In this document: positions 14,855 to 23,115 of the stretch, one piece after another
Position numbering within the stretch: position 1 is the stretch's first letter
Layout of the letters: each line of letters begins with the position of its first letter
Assembly: GCA_020637295.1 (NCBI GenBank)
Contig: JACJWF010000011.1
Coordinates: forward strand, 1 to 64,000
DNA length: 64,000 nt
Reading direction: 5' to 3'
From: Acidimicrobiaceae bacterium
Lineage (GTDB): Bacteria > Actinomycetota > Acidimicrobiia > Acidimicrobiales > Ilumatobacteraceae
Notes under the pieces: generated by a model
The model's database searches: none
The model's input: only the letters and a program-made list of their open reading frames with translations
Told to the model about the DNA's origin: nothing
Made by a program: the position numbers and the translations under genes

Positions 14855-16567
14855 ATGACCGCAGCGGACTCCTCGGCGGATGCGCGCCCCGGCCGGACCA
14901 TTCCACTCCTCTTCACCGCCTACGCACTGGGCTGTGCCGCGCTCGGCATCGCCGGCGTGGTGGCCGCGGTGGCGCTGTTCGACCGCGGCGGCACCGCCGG
15001 CTGGGCGACGGTGGGCGCGGTCATCCGCGTCGCCCCCTTCGTGCTGCTCTCCGCGCTGGCGGGGGCCATGGCGGACCGGGCGTCGCCGTCGCGGGCACTC
15101 GGTGCCTCGCTGGTCGGGCAGGTGGCCGGTGGGGCCGCGCTTGCGGTCGCCGCGCCGGATGCCCCGCTGATCGCCGTCGCCGCCGTCGGGTTCCTCGCCC
15201 ACGCGGTCTGGGCACCCGCCTACCCGGCCATCTCCGCGCTGGTGCCAAGGCTGGTGGCGCCGGGCCGGCTCCTCCACGTCAACGGCACGCTGTCCACCAT
15301 CGAGACCATCGCGTGGATCGCCGGCCCCGGCCTGGGCGGCGCCGCCGTGGCCGCGCTGGACGTTCGCGCCGCTGCCGGGCTGGGCGCCCTGGCCGGCGCG
15401 CTGGGGTTGGTGGCCTTCTTCCTCTCCGGGGCGCACGCCACAGCAGGCCATTCCTCTGCGGCCCGTCCTGGGCTGCTGGCCTCCGTGCGCGACGGGGCGG
15501 CGGCCCTGGTGCGTTCCTCGGCCGTCCTGCTTGCGGTGGCGTTGCACCTGGTGACCAACTTCGTCGGCGGTGCCATCTCCGTGCTGCTGCTCGTGGCCGC
15601 GTCCACGAGGTTCGGGATGGGTGATGGCGGCTATGGCGTCCTCACCGGGGCGCTCGCCGCCGGCTCCTTCCTCGCCGTGCTGACACTCCGTAGAGTCACC
15701 GGCGCCGGCCGTCCGCTCAGCCTGCTCGCCACGGCGGTGCTGTTGAGCGGTGCGCCAGTGGCGATGCTGGCGGTGGTGGATGCCCCGGCGCCTGCAGTGG
15801 TGCTGGTGGCCCTCAGCGGGATCGGCGCTGTGATGTCCGAGGTGCTGGCGCTCACCATGGTGCAGCGCACGGTGCCCGCCGACATGGTGGCCCGGGTGTT
15901 CGGCGTGCTGGACGCGGTGACGGTGGGCACGATCCTCCTCGGCTCGGCCGTCACCGGCCCCCTCATCGGCTGGCTCGGCGTGCCCCACGCGATGGTCGTG
16001 ATCGGCACCCTCATCCCCGCTGCGCTGGTGCTGGCGCTCCCCCTCCTCACCCGCTCGGGGCAGCGCCCGTCGGTGCTGCTGCCGGCCGCCGACCTGCTGG
16101 CTGCGCTGCCCCTGCTGTACTTCGCCCGCCCGGCCGGCGCGGCCGCGGTGGCCGACCACGACACCAGCGTGGACGACCCGCCCGTGCCGGTCAGCATCGC
16201 GCCCGTCGCAACGGACGCGCCGCTGCCGGACCCTCCGGCCCACGACCCGGTGGCTCAGGAGCCGGAGCCGGTGCGGGAGTCGGAGCCGGATGTCGATCTC
16301 GAACCCGACGTCGACTTGGATTCCGTGCTGGGCAGGGATTCCGTGCTGGACGGGGATTCCGTGCTGGACGGGGATCCTGGCCTCGTTCTGGACCAGGACT
16401 TCGACCTCGACCTCGACCTGGACATCGACGTCGACCTGGACATCGACCTGGATCTCGATCTCGGCCTGGACGACTTCGGCGGGTTCTCCGGCCACACCGA
16501 CGACCTCGGGCTGGACATCGCCATGGACTCGGACTTCGACGACCCCCTGGACGATCTCCTCGATTGA
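14855..16567 (+). CDS. MFS transporter with a long Asp-rich C-terminal tail
   Basis: The first 430 or so residues form a 12-helix major facilitator exporter of the MFS_3/EntS type (RVAPFVLLSALAGAMADRAS, then WAPAYPAISALVPRLV, VQRTVPADMVARVFGVLDAV). From about residue 445 the protein is hydrophilic and, from about 475 to 540, consists of Asp alternating with Leu, Ile or Val, preceded by near-repeats of DSVLDGD. No MFS family I know needs such a tail. It faces the cytoplasm if the topology is standard. ATG 14855 has TAGGGT (14842-14847) 7 nt upstream as a leaderless -10. The substrate is unknown. Confidence 0.85.
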   Translation: MTAADSSADARPGRTIPLLFTAYALGCAALGIAGVVAAVALFDRGGTAGWATVGAVIRVAPFVLLSALAGAMADRASPSRALGASLVGQVAGGAALAVAAPDAPLIAVAAVGFLAHAVWAPAYPAISALVPRLVAPGRLLHVNGTLSTIETIAWIAGPGLGGAAVAALDVRAAAGLGALAGALGLVAFFLSGAHATAGHSSAARPGLLASVRDGAAALVRSSAVLLAVALHLVTNFVGGAISVLLLVAASTRFGMGDGGYGVLTGALAAGSFLAVLTLRRVTGAGRPLSLLATAVLLSGAPVAMLAVVDAPAPAVVLVALSGIGAVMSEVLALTMVQRTVPADMVARVFGVLDAVTVGTILLGSAVTGPLIGWLGVPHAMVVIGTLIPAALVLALPLLTRSGQRPSVLLPAADLLAALPLLYFARPAGAAAVADHDTSVDDPPVPVSIAPVATDAPLPDPPAHDPVAQEPEPVRESEPDVDLEPDVDLDSVLGRDSVLDGDSVLDGDPGLVLDQDFDLDLDLDIDVDLDIDLDLDLGLDDFGGFSGHTDDLGLDIAMDSDFDDPLDDLLD

Positions 16568-16649
16568 ACCGTCGCGGTCGGCGTCGGCTGGCCGAAATCG
16601 TGGGAACCATGGCATTGACGCCACGCGCCGTCGCCATCAGGCTGGCGGC

Positions 16650-17633
16650 ATGCCCACCCGCCAGGTGCTGATCGTCGCCTACCCCGGCATCCAGTCGCTC
16701 GACGTCGTCGGCCCGTACGAGGTCTTCGCCTCCGTCGCCGCCGGCACCTCGCGCCACGGTGGCCGGCCCGCCTACCGCGTCCGCGTGGTGTCACCCAGCG
16801 GCGGGCCGGTGGTCGCCGAGAGTGGCATCACCATCGACACCGAACCCCTGCCGTCGCCCGCCACACTCGACGACGACCCGATCGACACGCTGGTGCTGCC
16901 GGGTGGCAACGGGGTGCACCAGGCCCGCACCGACGCGGCGCTCGTCGAGTGGGTGCGAGCAGTGGCGCCGACGTGCCGGCGGGTGGCCACGGTCTGTACG
17001 GGAACCTTCCTGGCCGCCGAGGCGGGGCTGCTGCACGGCCGCACCGTCACCACCCACTGGGCCAGGGCGGCTCGCCTGGCCCGCGAGTACCCCGACGTGC
17101 AGGTGGACCCCGACCCGATCTACCTCCACGACGGCCACCTGTGGACCAGCGCCGGCGTCACGGCCGGGATCGACCTGGCACTGGCGATGGTGGAGGAGGA
17201 CCACGGCACCACGGTGGCCCAGACGGTGGCCCGCTGGCTGGTGATGTTCCTCCACCGGCCCGGCGGGCAGACCCAGTTCGCCGCCCCGGTGTGGATGCCG
17301 CGGGCGGAGCGCTCCACGGTGCGGGCCGTCCAGTCGCTGGTGGAGGCCGCGCCCGCCGGCGACCACACCGTCGCCCACCTGGCCGCCTCGGCGGCGATGA
17401 GCGTGCGCCACTTCTCCCGGGTCTTCACTGCGGAGGTTGGCGAGCCGCCCGCCCGCTATGTGGAACGCGTGCGGGTGGAGGCCGCCCGCCGCGAACTGGA
17501 GACCACGGCGGACACGCTGGACGTGATCGCCACCCGCTGCGGCTTCGGCACGGCCGAGACACTGCGCCGCAGCTTCCACCGGCGCCTGGGCGTGGCACCC
17601 GACGCCTATCGCCGACGCTTCCGCGTCGCCTGA
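16650..17633 (+). CDS. GlxA-family AraC-type regulator with DJ-1/PfpI domain
   Basis: A 327-residue regulator. Residues about 1-190 are a DJ-1/PfpI-like ligand domain (QSLDVVGPYEVFA, LVLPGGNGVHQAR, ATVCTGTFLAAEAGLL with the nucleophile-position Cys, TTHWARAARLA). Residues about 225-325 hold two AraC helix-turn-helix units (VAHLAASAAMSVRHFSRVF and LDVIATRCGFGTAETLRRSF). It is followed 23 nt later by a stand-alone PfpI-type gene, probably its regulatory target. The ATG at 16650 gives the normal N-terminus; earlier in-frame codons lie inside the Asp-rich tail of the MFS gene. Confidence 0.92.
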   Translation: MPTRQVLIVAYPGIQSLDVVGPYEVFASVAAGTSRHGGRPAYRVRVVSPSGGPVVAESGITIDTEPLPSPATLDDDPIDTLVLPGGNGVHQARTDAALVEWVRAVAPTCRRVATVCTGTFLAAEAGLLHGRTVTTHWARAARLAREYPDVQVDPDPIYLHDGHLWTSAGVTAGIDLALAMVEEDHGTTVAQTVARWLVMFLHRPGGQTQFAAPVWMPRAERSTVRAVQSLVEAAPAGDHTVAHLAASAAMSVRHFSRVFTAEVGEPPARYVERVRVEAARRELETTADTLDVIATRCGFGTAETLRRSFHRRLGVAPDAYRRRFRVA

Positions 17634-17656
17634 AACCCCAACCGGAAAGGAACCCC

Positions 17657-18316
17657 ATGTCACTCCAGGTCGCCATCGCCCTGTTCCCCCGCTTCACCGC
17701 ACTCGACGGCATCGGCCCGTACGAGGTGCTGCAGCGCATCCCCGAGGTGGACGTCACGTTCGTCGGCCACCGGCGCGGCGAGGTGCGCAGCGAGAACGGG
17801 TTCCTCGGCATCACCGCCGACGCCGAGTTCGAGGAGATCGCCCACCCGGACGTGCTGATCTTCCCCGGCGGGGTGGGCACCCGGCCGCTCGTGAAGGACG
17901 AGCGGGTCCTGCACTGGGTGCGCACCGCCCACGCCACCACCCGGTTCACCACCTCGGTGTGCACGGGCTCGCTGGTGCTCGGCGCCGCCGGGCTGCTGGA
18001 CGGGCTGACCGCCACCACCCACTGGGCCGCCTACGCCGAGTTGGAAGCCCAGGGCGCCACCCCCACCGCTGCCCGTGTGGTGGAGCACCTGGACCAGCGG
18101 ATCATCACGGCCGCCGGCGTGTCCAGCGGGATCGACATGGCCCTGCGTCTGGTGGAGTTGCTGTTCGACGACGTGGCCGCCCGCGCCTGCCAGTTGATGA
18201 TCGAGTACGACCCGCAACCGCCGTTCGACAGCGGCAGCGTCGCCAAGGCCCAGGCGGCCGCGGACGGCGATGCGGTGCTGCAGCGGGTGATGGCCTTCGC
18301 TGCCCACCGGCAGTGA
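17657..18316 (+). CDS. DJ-1/PfpI-family protein, isonitrile hydratase-like
   Basis: A 219-residue enzyme-like protein of the DJ-1 superfamily. The motifs are TALDGIGPYEVLQRIP, DVLIFPGGVGTRPL and TTSVCTGSLVLGAAGLLDG with the catalytic Cys at the nucleophile elbow, then ATTHWAAYAEL and ITAAGVSSGIDMALRL. This pattern matches the isocyanide hydratase branch rather than glyoxalase-type DJ-1. A GGAAAGG ribosome site lies 6 nt before the ATG. Being directly downstream of a GlxA-type regulator of the same superfamily suggests control by it. The real substrate is unknown. Confidence 0.9.
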   Translation: MSLQVAIALFPRFTALDGIGPYEVLQRIPEVDVTFVGHRRGEVRSENGFLGITADAEFEEIAHPDVLIFPGGVGTRPLVKDERVLHWVRTAHATTRFTTSVCTGSLVLGAAGLLDGLTATTHWAAYAELEAQGATPTAARVVEHLDQRIITAAGVSSGIDMALRLVELLFDDVAARACQLMIEYDPQPPFDSGSVAKAQAAADGDAVLQRVMAFAAHRQ

Positions 18317-18328
18317 GCCGGCCGGGCG

Positions 18329-19150
18329 TCAGCGGCGGCGGGCCAGTACCCGGCGGGTGGTGACCACCGGATGGCGCACCAGCCGGCCGAGGCGCCGCAG
18401 GGGGCGGCCGACGGCGGCGATCTGGCGGCGGTGGTGCTCGTCGAGCATCTCGTCGTGCGACCGGCCGTACACATCGTCGAACACGGGGAAGCCGGTCTTG
18501 CGGTGCTCCGGCCGCGGGCGCGGGGCGCACTTGTCCAGCACGGCGACGCTGTCGTAGAGGTGGATGCCGGCGATCGTGCTGGTCCAGTCGTTGGGCTGGA
18601 AGTCGTCCTCCCGCGAGTGGAAGGCGTGCAGGTCGTCCAGGCGAGCACCCAGCCAGGCGATGAACGTGTCCGGTGCACCCCGGCGCCCACCCATCTCCGG
18701 CCAGTAGTTCGAGTGGAGGTCCTCCACCAGGTAGATGCCGCCAGGCCGCACATGGGGCCACAGCGCCTCGATGCTGGCGATCTGGTGAGCGGGGATGTGG
18801 CCGCCGTCGTCGATCACCACGTCGAAAGGGCCGTGGCGCCGGGCCAGTTCTGCCAGGAACGCCGGGTCCGACTGGTCGCCCACCATGATGTCGATGCCCG
18901 GCTCGGCCAGGCCGGCCACCCGGGGTTCGATGTCGATGCCCACCACGTGCGCCCTGCGGCCCAGCCAATAGCGCCACATCTTCAGCGACCCGCCGTGCGA
19001 CACGCCGATCTCCAGCACCGTCGACCGCCGCCCGCGGAACGGCCGCAGGTGCTGCTGGTAGATGGGGAAGTAGTGCAGCCACTTGTGCATCAACGGGCCG
19101 GCGTTGTGGTCGAAGTAGGCGCGCAAACTGCGAGTGGGCATCCAGCGCAT
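18329..19150 (-). CDS. Class I SAM-dependent methyltransferase (macrocin O-methyltransferase-like)
   Basis: About 273 residues. Motif I is TVLEIGVSHGGSLKMW, followed by HVVGIDIEPR and the metal/catalytic region FDVVIDDGGHIPAHQIAS and GGIYLVEDLHSNYWPEMGG. This arrangement is found in sugar O-methyltransferases of natural-product and cell-wall glycans (MycE/TylF- and CmcI-like), so it probably methylates a sugar or hydroxyl group. The ATG at 19150 has a GAGGAG ribosome site. It follows the SufR-like gene by 8 nt on the same strand, though a functional link is not obvious. Confidence 0.82.
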   Translation of the reverse strand: MRWMPTRSLRAYFDHNAGPLMHKWLHYFPIYQQHLRPFRGRRSTVLEIGVSHGGSLKMWRYWLGRRAHVVGIDIEPRVAGLAEPGIDIMVGDQSDPAFLAELARRHGPFDVVIDDGGHIPAHQIASIEALWPHVRPGGIYLVEDLHSNYWPEMGGRRGAPDTFIAWLGARLDDLHAFHSREDDFQPNDWTSTIAGIHLYDSVAVLDKCAPRPRPEHRKTGFPVFDDVYGRSHDEMLDEHHRRQIAAVGRPLRRLGRLVRHPVVTTRRVLARRR

Positions 19151-19158
19151 GGGCTCCT

Positions 19159-19878
19159 CTAGACGGCCGTGGCACAAAAGGTGTCGCCCTGGGGCAGCGA
19201 CTGCAGGGTGCTGACGTCGGCGTCACCGTACAGCGCACCCAGCATGCCCTTCACCATCCCGCGGTCCACTGCGCAGATCACCGGATGCTCGATGGCGACA
19301 TCGCCGAACGGGCAGTGCTGGTTGATGATCCGCAACTGGTTGTTGCGCTGGTCGGCGTGGGCGGCGAAGCCGTGGGCGGTGAGCGCGTCGGCCACGGCCT
19401 GCATGGCGGAGCGCAGGCTGCGCTGGCCGGCGGCGAGGTCCGCCCCGGTCAGGCCCTGCGCCATCGCCCGGCCGTACTCCTGGCCCACTTCCTCGGCCAT
19501 CGCTTCCGCCTGCTCGCGGGGCAGCAGCGCCAGCGCCTTGCCCAGGAGGGACAGCACCAGGTCGTCGCTGCGCACCTGCACGTGCCCGTCGAGGTCCACC
19601 CGTGCGCCCGCTGCTGCCCGGTAGCGCTTGCTCGGCCGGCCGGCGCCGGCCCCCTCCGGCCGGTCCACGGCGACCTCCAGGTAGCCGCCGGCGGCCAGCT
19701 TGTCCAGGTGGTGGCGGGCGACGTTGGGATGCACCCCGAACTGCTCGGCCACCTGCGCGGCGGTGACCCCGCCGTCCGCGTCGCGGGCGAACAGGTAGAT
19801 GCCCCGGCGCGTCGGATCGCCGAAGGCTTGCGTGATGGCCGAGACCGTGGACGTGAACGAAGGCGAGTTCGCGGTCAC
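19159..19878 (-). CDS. SufR-like Fe-S-dependent helix-turn-helix repressor
   Basis: A 239-residue winged-helix regulator. The DNA-binding part is GDPTRRGIYLFARDADG then AAQVAEQFGVHPNVARHHLD. The C-terminal part carries three Cys in the spacing known from SufR: QHCPFGDVAIEHPVICAVD and a further Cys near the end (DTFCATAV). SufR binds a [4Fe-4S] cluster and represses the suf operon. Here the divergent neighbour is an Mrp-type Fe-S carrier, which supports an Fe-S homeostasis role. The start is the GTG at 19878. No suf operon is in the window. Confidence 0.85.
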   Translation of the reverse strand: MTANSPSFTSTVSAITQAFGDPTRRGIYLFARDADGGVTAAQVAEQFGVHPNVARHHLDKLAAGGYLEVAVDRPEGAGAGRPSKRYRAAAGARVDLDGHVQVRSDDLVLSLLGKALALLPREQAEAMAEEVGQEYGRAMAQGLTGADLAAGQRSLRSAMQAVADALTAHGFAAHADQRNNQLRIINQHCPFGDVAIEHPVICAVDRGMVKGMLGALYGDADVSTLQSLPQGDTFCATAV

Positions 19879-19891
19879 GCAGGTATTCTAC

Positions 19892-19903
19892 CTATCCAGA
19901 TAG
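19892..19903. promoter_or_regulatory. Inverted repeat CTATC-CA-GATAG between sufR-like gene and mrp
   Basis: A perfect 5+5 bp palindrome in the 70-nt divergent gap, flanked by TACC on one side and GGTA on the other with a slight offset. It is well placed to serve as the operator of the SufR-like protein for both genes. Confidence 0.5.
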
Positions 19904-19948
19904 TGGTAATTCGCCTCACGCCACAGGCCCACCTCCCGGGAGTTCCTC

Positions 19949-21088
19949 ATGCCGACCATCGAGCAGATCACCGACGCCCTCCGCCCGGTGGAGGACCCCG
20001 AGTTGCATCGCAGCATCGTCGACCTCGGGATGGTCAAGGACATCGCCATCGGGCCCGATGGCCAGGTGGGCGTGCGCATCGCCCTCACCGTGGCGGGGTG
20101 CCCGCTGCGCAACGAGATCCAGAACCGGGTCACCGGGGCCGTCGCCGCCCTCGCCGACGTGCGCAGCGTGGAACTGGACTTCACGGTGATGACCGACCAG
20201 GAGCGTGAGGCACTGCGCGAGCGCCTCCACGGCAGCGGCCACTCGCACGCCCCCAGCGGTGGGCACGGCCACGCCGAGGGCCGCCCCGTGCCGTTCAACC
20301 AGCCGGGCTCGAAGACCCGCCCGCTGCTGATCTCCTCCGGCAAGGGTGGCGTGGGCAAGAGCAGCGTCACCGTCAACCTGGCCGTGGCGCTGGCCGGCCA
20401 GGGCTACAAGGTCGGCGTGGTGGACGCGGACATCTACGGCTACTCCGTCCCCCGCATGCTCGGCGCCGACCGCGACCCGGTGGTGATCGACCAGATGCTG
20501 GTGCCGCCGTCCAACCACGGGGTCACGTGCATCTCCATCGGCTACTTCGTACCGGAGGGCCAGGCCATCATCTGGCGGGGACCGATGCTGCACAAGGCGC
20601 TGGAGCAGTTCCTCGCCGACGTGTTCTGGGACGACCCGGACTTCCTGCTGATCGACATGCCGCCCGGCACCGGCGACATCGCGCTGAGCCTCAGCCAGTA
20701 CCTGCCGCGTGGCGAGGTGTACGTGGTCACCACACCGCAGCCCGCGGCCCAGAAGGTCGCGGCCCTGTCGGCGGCGATGGCGGAGAAGGTGCACCTGCCG
20801 GTGAAGGGCGTCATCGAGAACATGAGCTGGTTCACCGGCGACGACGGCACGCGCTACGAGATCTTCGGCAGCGGCGGCGGGCAGGAGCTGGCCGACGAAC
20901 TGGACGTGCCGCTGCTCGGCAAGCTGCCCCTGGTGCCCGAGCTCCGCGAGGGTGGCGACACCGGCATGCCGATCGTGCTGTCCGCGCCGGGCAGCGAGGC
21001 GGCGAAGGCGTTCCAGGAGATCGCCCGGCGGATCGCCACGGAGTTGAAGCCGAAGAAGATCTTCAGCGCCGCGCTGAAGGTCAACTGA
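19949..21088 (+). CDS. mrp: Mrp/ApbC-family Fe-S cluster carrier ATPase
   Basis: Carries and delivers [4Fe-4S] clusters. It has 379 residues in three parts: an N-terminal MIP18/DUF59 domain (ALRPVEDPELHRSIVDLGMV, with GCPLRNEIQ), a His-rich linker at about 90-112 (HGSGHSHAPSGGHGH), and a P-loop domain (ISSGKGGVGKSSVTVNLAVA, VVDADIYGYSVPRMLG, IDMPPGTGDIALSL). The C-terminal CxxC of many Mrp proteins is absent: the place reads IENMSWFTGDDG, as in other actinobacterial forms. The His-rich linker may bind metal. A GGGAG site precedes the ATG. It is divergent from the SufR-like gene. Confidence 0.95.
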   Translation: MPTIEQITDALRPVEDPELHRSIVDLGMVKDIAIGPDGQVGVRIALTVAGCPLRNEIQNRVTGAVAALADVRSVELDFTVMTDQEREALRERLHGSGHSHAPSGGHGHAEGRPVPFNQPGSKTRPLLISSGKGGVGKSSVTVNLAVALAGQGYKVGVVDADIYGYSVPRMLGADRDPVVIDQMLVPPSNHGVTCISIGYFVPEGQAIIWRGPMLHKALEQFLADVFWDDPDFLLIDMPPGTGDIALSLSQYLPRGEVYVVTTPQPAAQKVAALSAAMAEKVHLPVKGVIENMSWFTGDDGTRYEIFGSGGGQELADELDVPLLGKLPLVPELREGGDTGMPIVLSAPGSEAAKAFQEIARRIATELKPKKIFSAALKVN

Positions 21089-21100
21089 CGCCGGCGCCGG

Positions 21101-21901
21101 TCACTCACCCCGCCGCCACGTCGTCACCTGGAGCAGCGGCTGGAAGCCCAACCGGCCCAGGTTGCGTTCGGATGCGCCACCGGTGACGGCGCTGGACGCG
21201 ATGATGTCGCATCCGGCCGCGAGGGCAACCCCCAACCGGTGACGGACCAGCGCGGCCTGCACGCCGCGGCGGCGCTCGGCGGGAAGGGTGGACATCCCGC
21301 CCAGTGTTGCCACGCCACCGTTGACGGTCAGGCTGGCGCAGCCGAGCGTGCGCCCGTCGGCGGCGTCGAGGGCCAGCACCATTCCGTCACCGTCCACCTC
21401 GCGGGCGGCGCGGACGAACGCGTCGCTCACCCGCCTGGCGTCCGCGGTCTCGTGCCCCCAGCCGGCGGCCGACGCTGCCTGCCACTCCCCGAGCGCGGCA
21501 GCGGAGACGGAGCGGATGACGATGTCGTCCGGGGCGTCCGGCAGCGCCGCGCCCACCGGCCAGGTGAAGGCGGTGGCCGAGGACGGCTCGGGGCGGATGC
21601 CGGCCGCTTCGAGGGCGCGCCGCGACGCGCCGGTGGTCAGCCGGGTGACGTCGACGGCCAGCGGCACCCCCACGTCGCGACACCACTGGTCCGCAACCTC
21701 GATGTCCGCAGGGCGGATCGGCGCGGTGATGCCCGCGGCCAGCGCCCGGTTGACGTACATGCCCGTGCCGCAGAGCACCAGCCGCCCACCGGCGAACGGG
21801 TGGTGCCGGGCACCCCACGACGGGTCCTGCAGGGCCAGCACGTCGGCGAAACGTGCTGCGTCCTCGGCCCACGCCGTGAGGAGTCGAACGGCGTCGGGCA
21901 T
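21101..21901 (-). CDS. GNAT-family N-acetyltransferase
   Basis: About 266 residues, larger than a single GNAT domain. The C-terminal half holds the acetyl-CoA motif A, GMSTLPAERRRGVQAALVRH, preceded by strand LGCASLTVNGGVATLGG and followed by CDIIASSAVTGGASERNLGRLGF. The N-terminal half (VLALQDPSWGARHHPFAGGR) looks like a degenerate second GNAT repeat, common in such enzymes. The substrate is not evident. It is convergent with mrp (12-nt gap) and 9 nt past the surface-protein gene, which may be co-transcribed with it. Confidence 0.85.
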   Translation of the reverse strand: MPDAVRLLTAWAEDAARFADVLALQDPSWGARHHPFAGGRLVLCGTGMYVNRALAAGITAPIRPADIEVADQWCRDVGVPLAVDVTRLTTGASRRALEAAGIRPEPSSATAFTWPVGAALPDAPDDIVIRSVSAAALGEWQAASAAGWGHETADARRVSDAFVRAAREVDGDGMVLALDAADGRTLGCASLTVNGGVATLGGMSTLPAERRRGVQAALVRHRLGVALAAGCDIIASSAVTGGASERNLGRLGFQPLLQVTTWRRGE

Positions 21902-21910
21902 GTGCCGAGG

Positions 21911-22693
21911 CTAGGCGGCGTGACGGCGGCGGGCGACCGCCACCAGCGTCACTCCCACCAGCACCACGGCCAAGGCCGGCCACACCATCGGGCTCGCCCC
22001 AGTGGCCGGGACCGTGCCCTGGGTGACGGTGAACGCCCGCTGGAACGGCCCGGTCAGGGCGCTGCCGCCCTCGCTGACGCACCAGGCGACCACGAGGTAC
22101 TCACCAAGGGCGGTACCGCTGGGCGCCGTGACCGGCACGGCAAAGGTGCCGTCCTCGTTGGGGGTCGCGGTGACGGCGGTGTGGAGCGGGTCCCACACCG
22201 GGACGTCGTCACCGGCGCCCTGGAACCACACGGCCACGAACTCCGTGCGGCCGACCGGGCAGCCGGAGCCGGACGCAGTGAACTGCGTGCCGACGGGGCC
22301 ACTCGACGGCGACAACGTCAGGCCCAGCGTGGCCACGGTGAAGGTCAGCTCGCCGGTGTCGATGGTGGTGGCGTCGGTGTCCTTGCAGAAGATCCGCACC
22401 GTGTAGCCGCCGACAGCGGCGTCGGTGGGCAGCACCTCGGTGAACAGCGCCCCACCGTCCACCGCTGCAGCGCTGTCGTCCAGGAACCCGACCCCGCCGT
22501 CGGGCAGGATCTCGATGGTGATGGTCGTGGTGGCGGGCGATGGGCAGTTGAACACGTCGATGGCGATCGTGGCCCCTGGGGGCACCACCTCCGGGAGCAC
22601 CTGGCCGGTGGCGCTGCCAGCGGCGGAGACGGAGGCGGGTGTCGTGAACACGGCAGCCGCCACGAACGCACAGGATGCAATGGCGGTACGCAT
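21911..22693 (-). CDS. Secreted surface protein with VPATG sorting-like signal
   Basis: 260 residues. It has a signal peptide (residues 1-24, IASCAFVAAAVFTTPASVSA), two immunoglobulin-like beta-rich halves with paired Cys (VFNCPSPATTTITIEI, VRIFCKDTD; SGSGCPVGRTE, VVAWCVSEGG), and an LPXTG-like end: VPATG, a hydrophobic helix (MVWPALAVVLVGVTLVAVA) and the basic tail RRRHAA. That end is the layout of a sortase substrate with Val for Leu. Two sortases lie elsewhere in the window. The ligand or partner is unknown. Confidence 0.82.
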   Translation of the reverse strand: MRTAIASCAFVAAAVFTTPASVSAAGSATGQVLPEVVPPGATIAIDVFNCPSPATTTITIEILPDGGVGFLDDSAAAVDGGALFTEVLPTDAAVGGYTVRIFCKDTDATTIDTGELTFTVATLGLTLSPSSGPVGTQFTASGSGCPVGRTEFVAVWFQGAGDDVPVWDPLHTAVTATPNEDGTFAVPVTAPSGTALGEYLVVAWCVSEGGSALTGPFQRAFTVTQGTVPATGASPMVWPALAVVLVGVTLVAVARRRHAA

Positions 22694-22746
22694 GTCTGTG
22701 TTGTCGCGCCGATCCCGTCTGGGCGCCAGAGCCGAAGGCCACGCGC

Positions 22747-23105
22747 TCAGGATGACGCGGTGCCCACCTGCTCGTCGACGCCGGCCAGGATGTCCTCCGG
22801 GTCGCCGCCCGGCCGCCGATGCGCCGGTTGAACTCCTCGTGGAGTTCCGGCGTCGCGCAGGCCACGACCTCCAGGTTGGCGAAGCCGGAGACGACCGCGT
22901 CGAACATGCCCAACGCCGGCAGCGGCCGGGTCATGTCGTGGTTCGCCACCTGCACCCGAGCGTCGCCCGCGAAGCGTCCGCGGGCGTGGTCCAGCATCGG
23001 GGCGGAGCGGTCCAGCCCGATGGCCTCACCGGCTCGCCGCGCCGCGAGCCGGTCGACGCGCCCCAGGTACTCGGTGACCTTCTCCTCGTCGCCCCACGTG
23101 CTCAC
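22747..23105 (-). pseudogene. Broken SAM-dependent methyltransferase
   Basis: From a GTG at 23105 the minus strand reads STWGDEEKVTEYLGRVDRL, AIGLDRSAPMLDHARGRF, NHDMTRPLPALGMFDAVVSG and NLEVVACATPELHEEFNRRI, which are pieces of one methyltransferase in correct order. Motif I (the DLGCGTG strand) is missing between the first two pieces. The helix and FALLRPGG region normally between VVSG and NLE is also missing. After NRRIGG the frame shifts: the expected tail GDPEDILAGVDEQVG appears in another frame and ends at 22747. Two internal deletions plus a frameshift make it a pseudogene. Confidence 0.75.
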
Positions 23106-23115
23106 CCGGCCGAGG

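Noticed and set aside
14321..16624. A 767-codon minus-strand frame opposite the MFS gene
   Set aside because: Its composition (runs of His, Arg, Gly, Gln and VDVDVQVEV-like text) is the antisense of the Asp-rich tail. It has no ribosome site and no family motif, so I treat it as noise.
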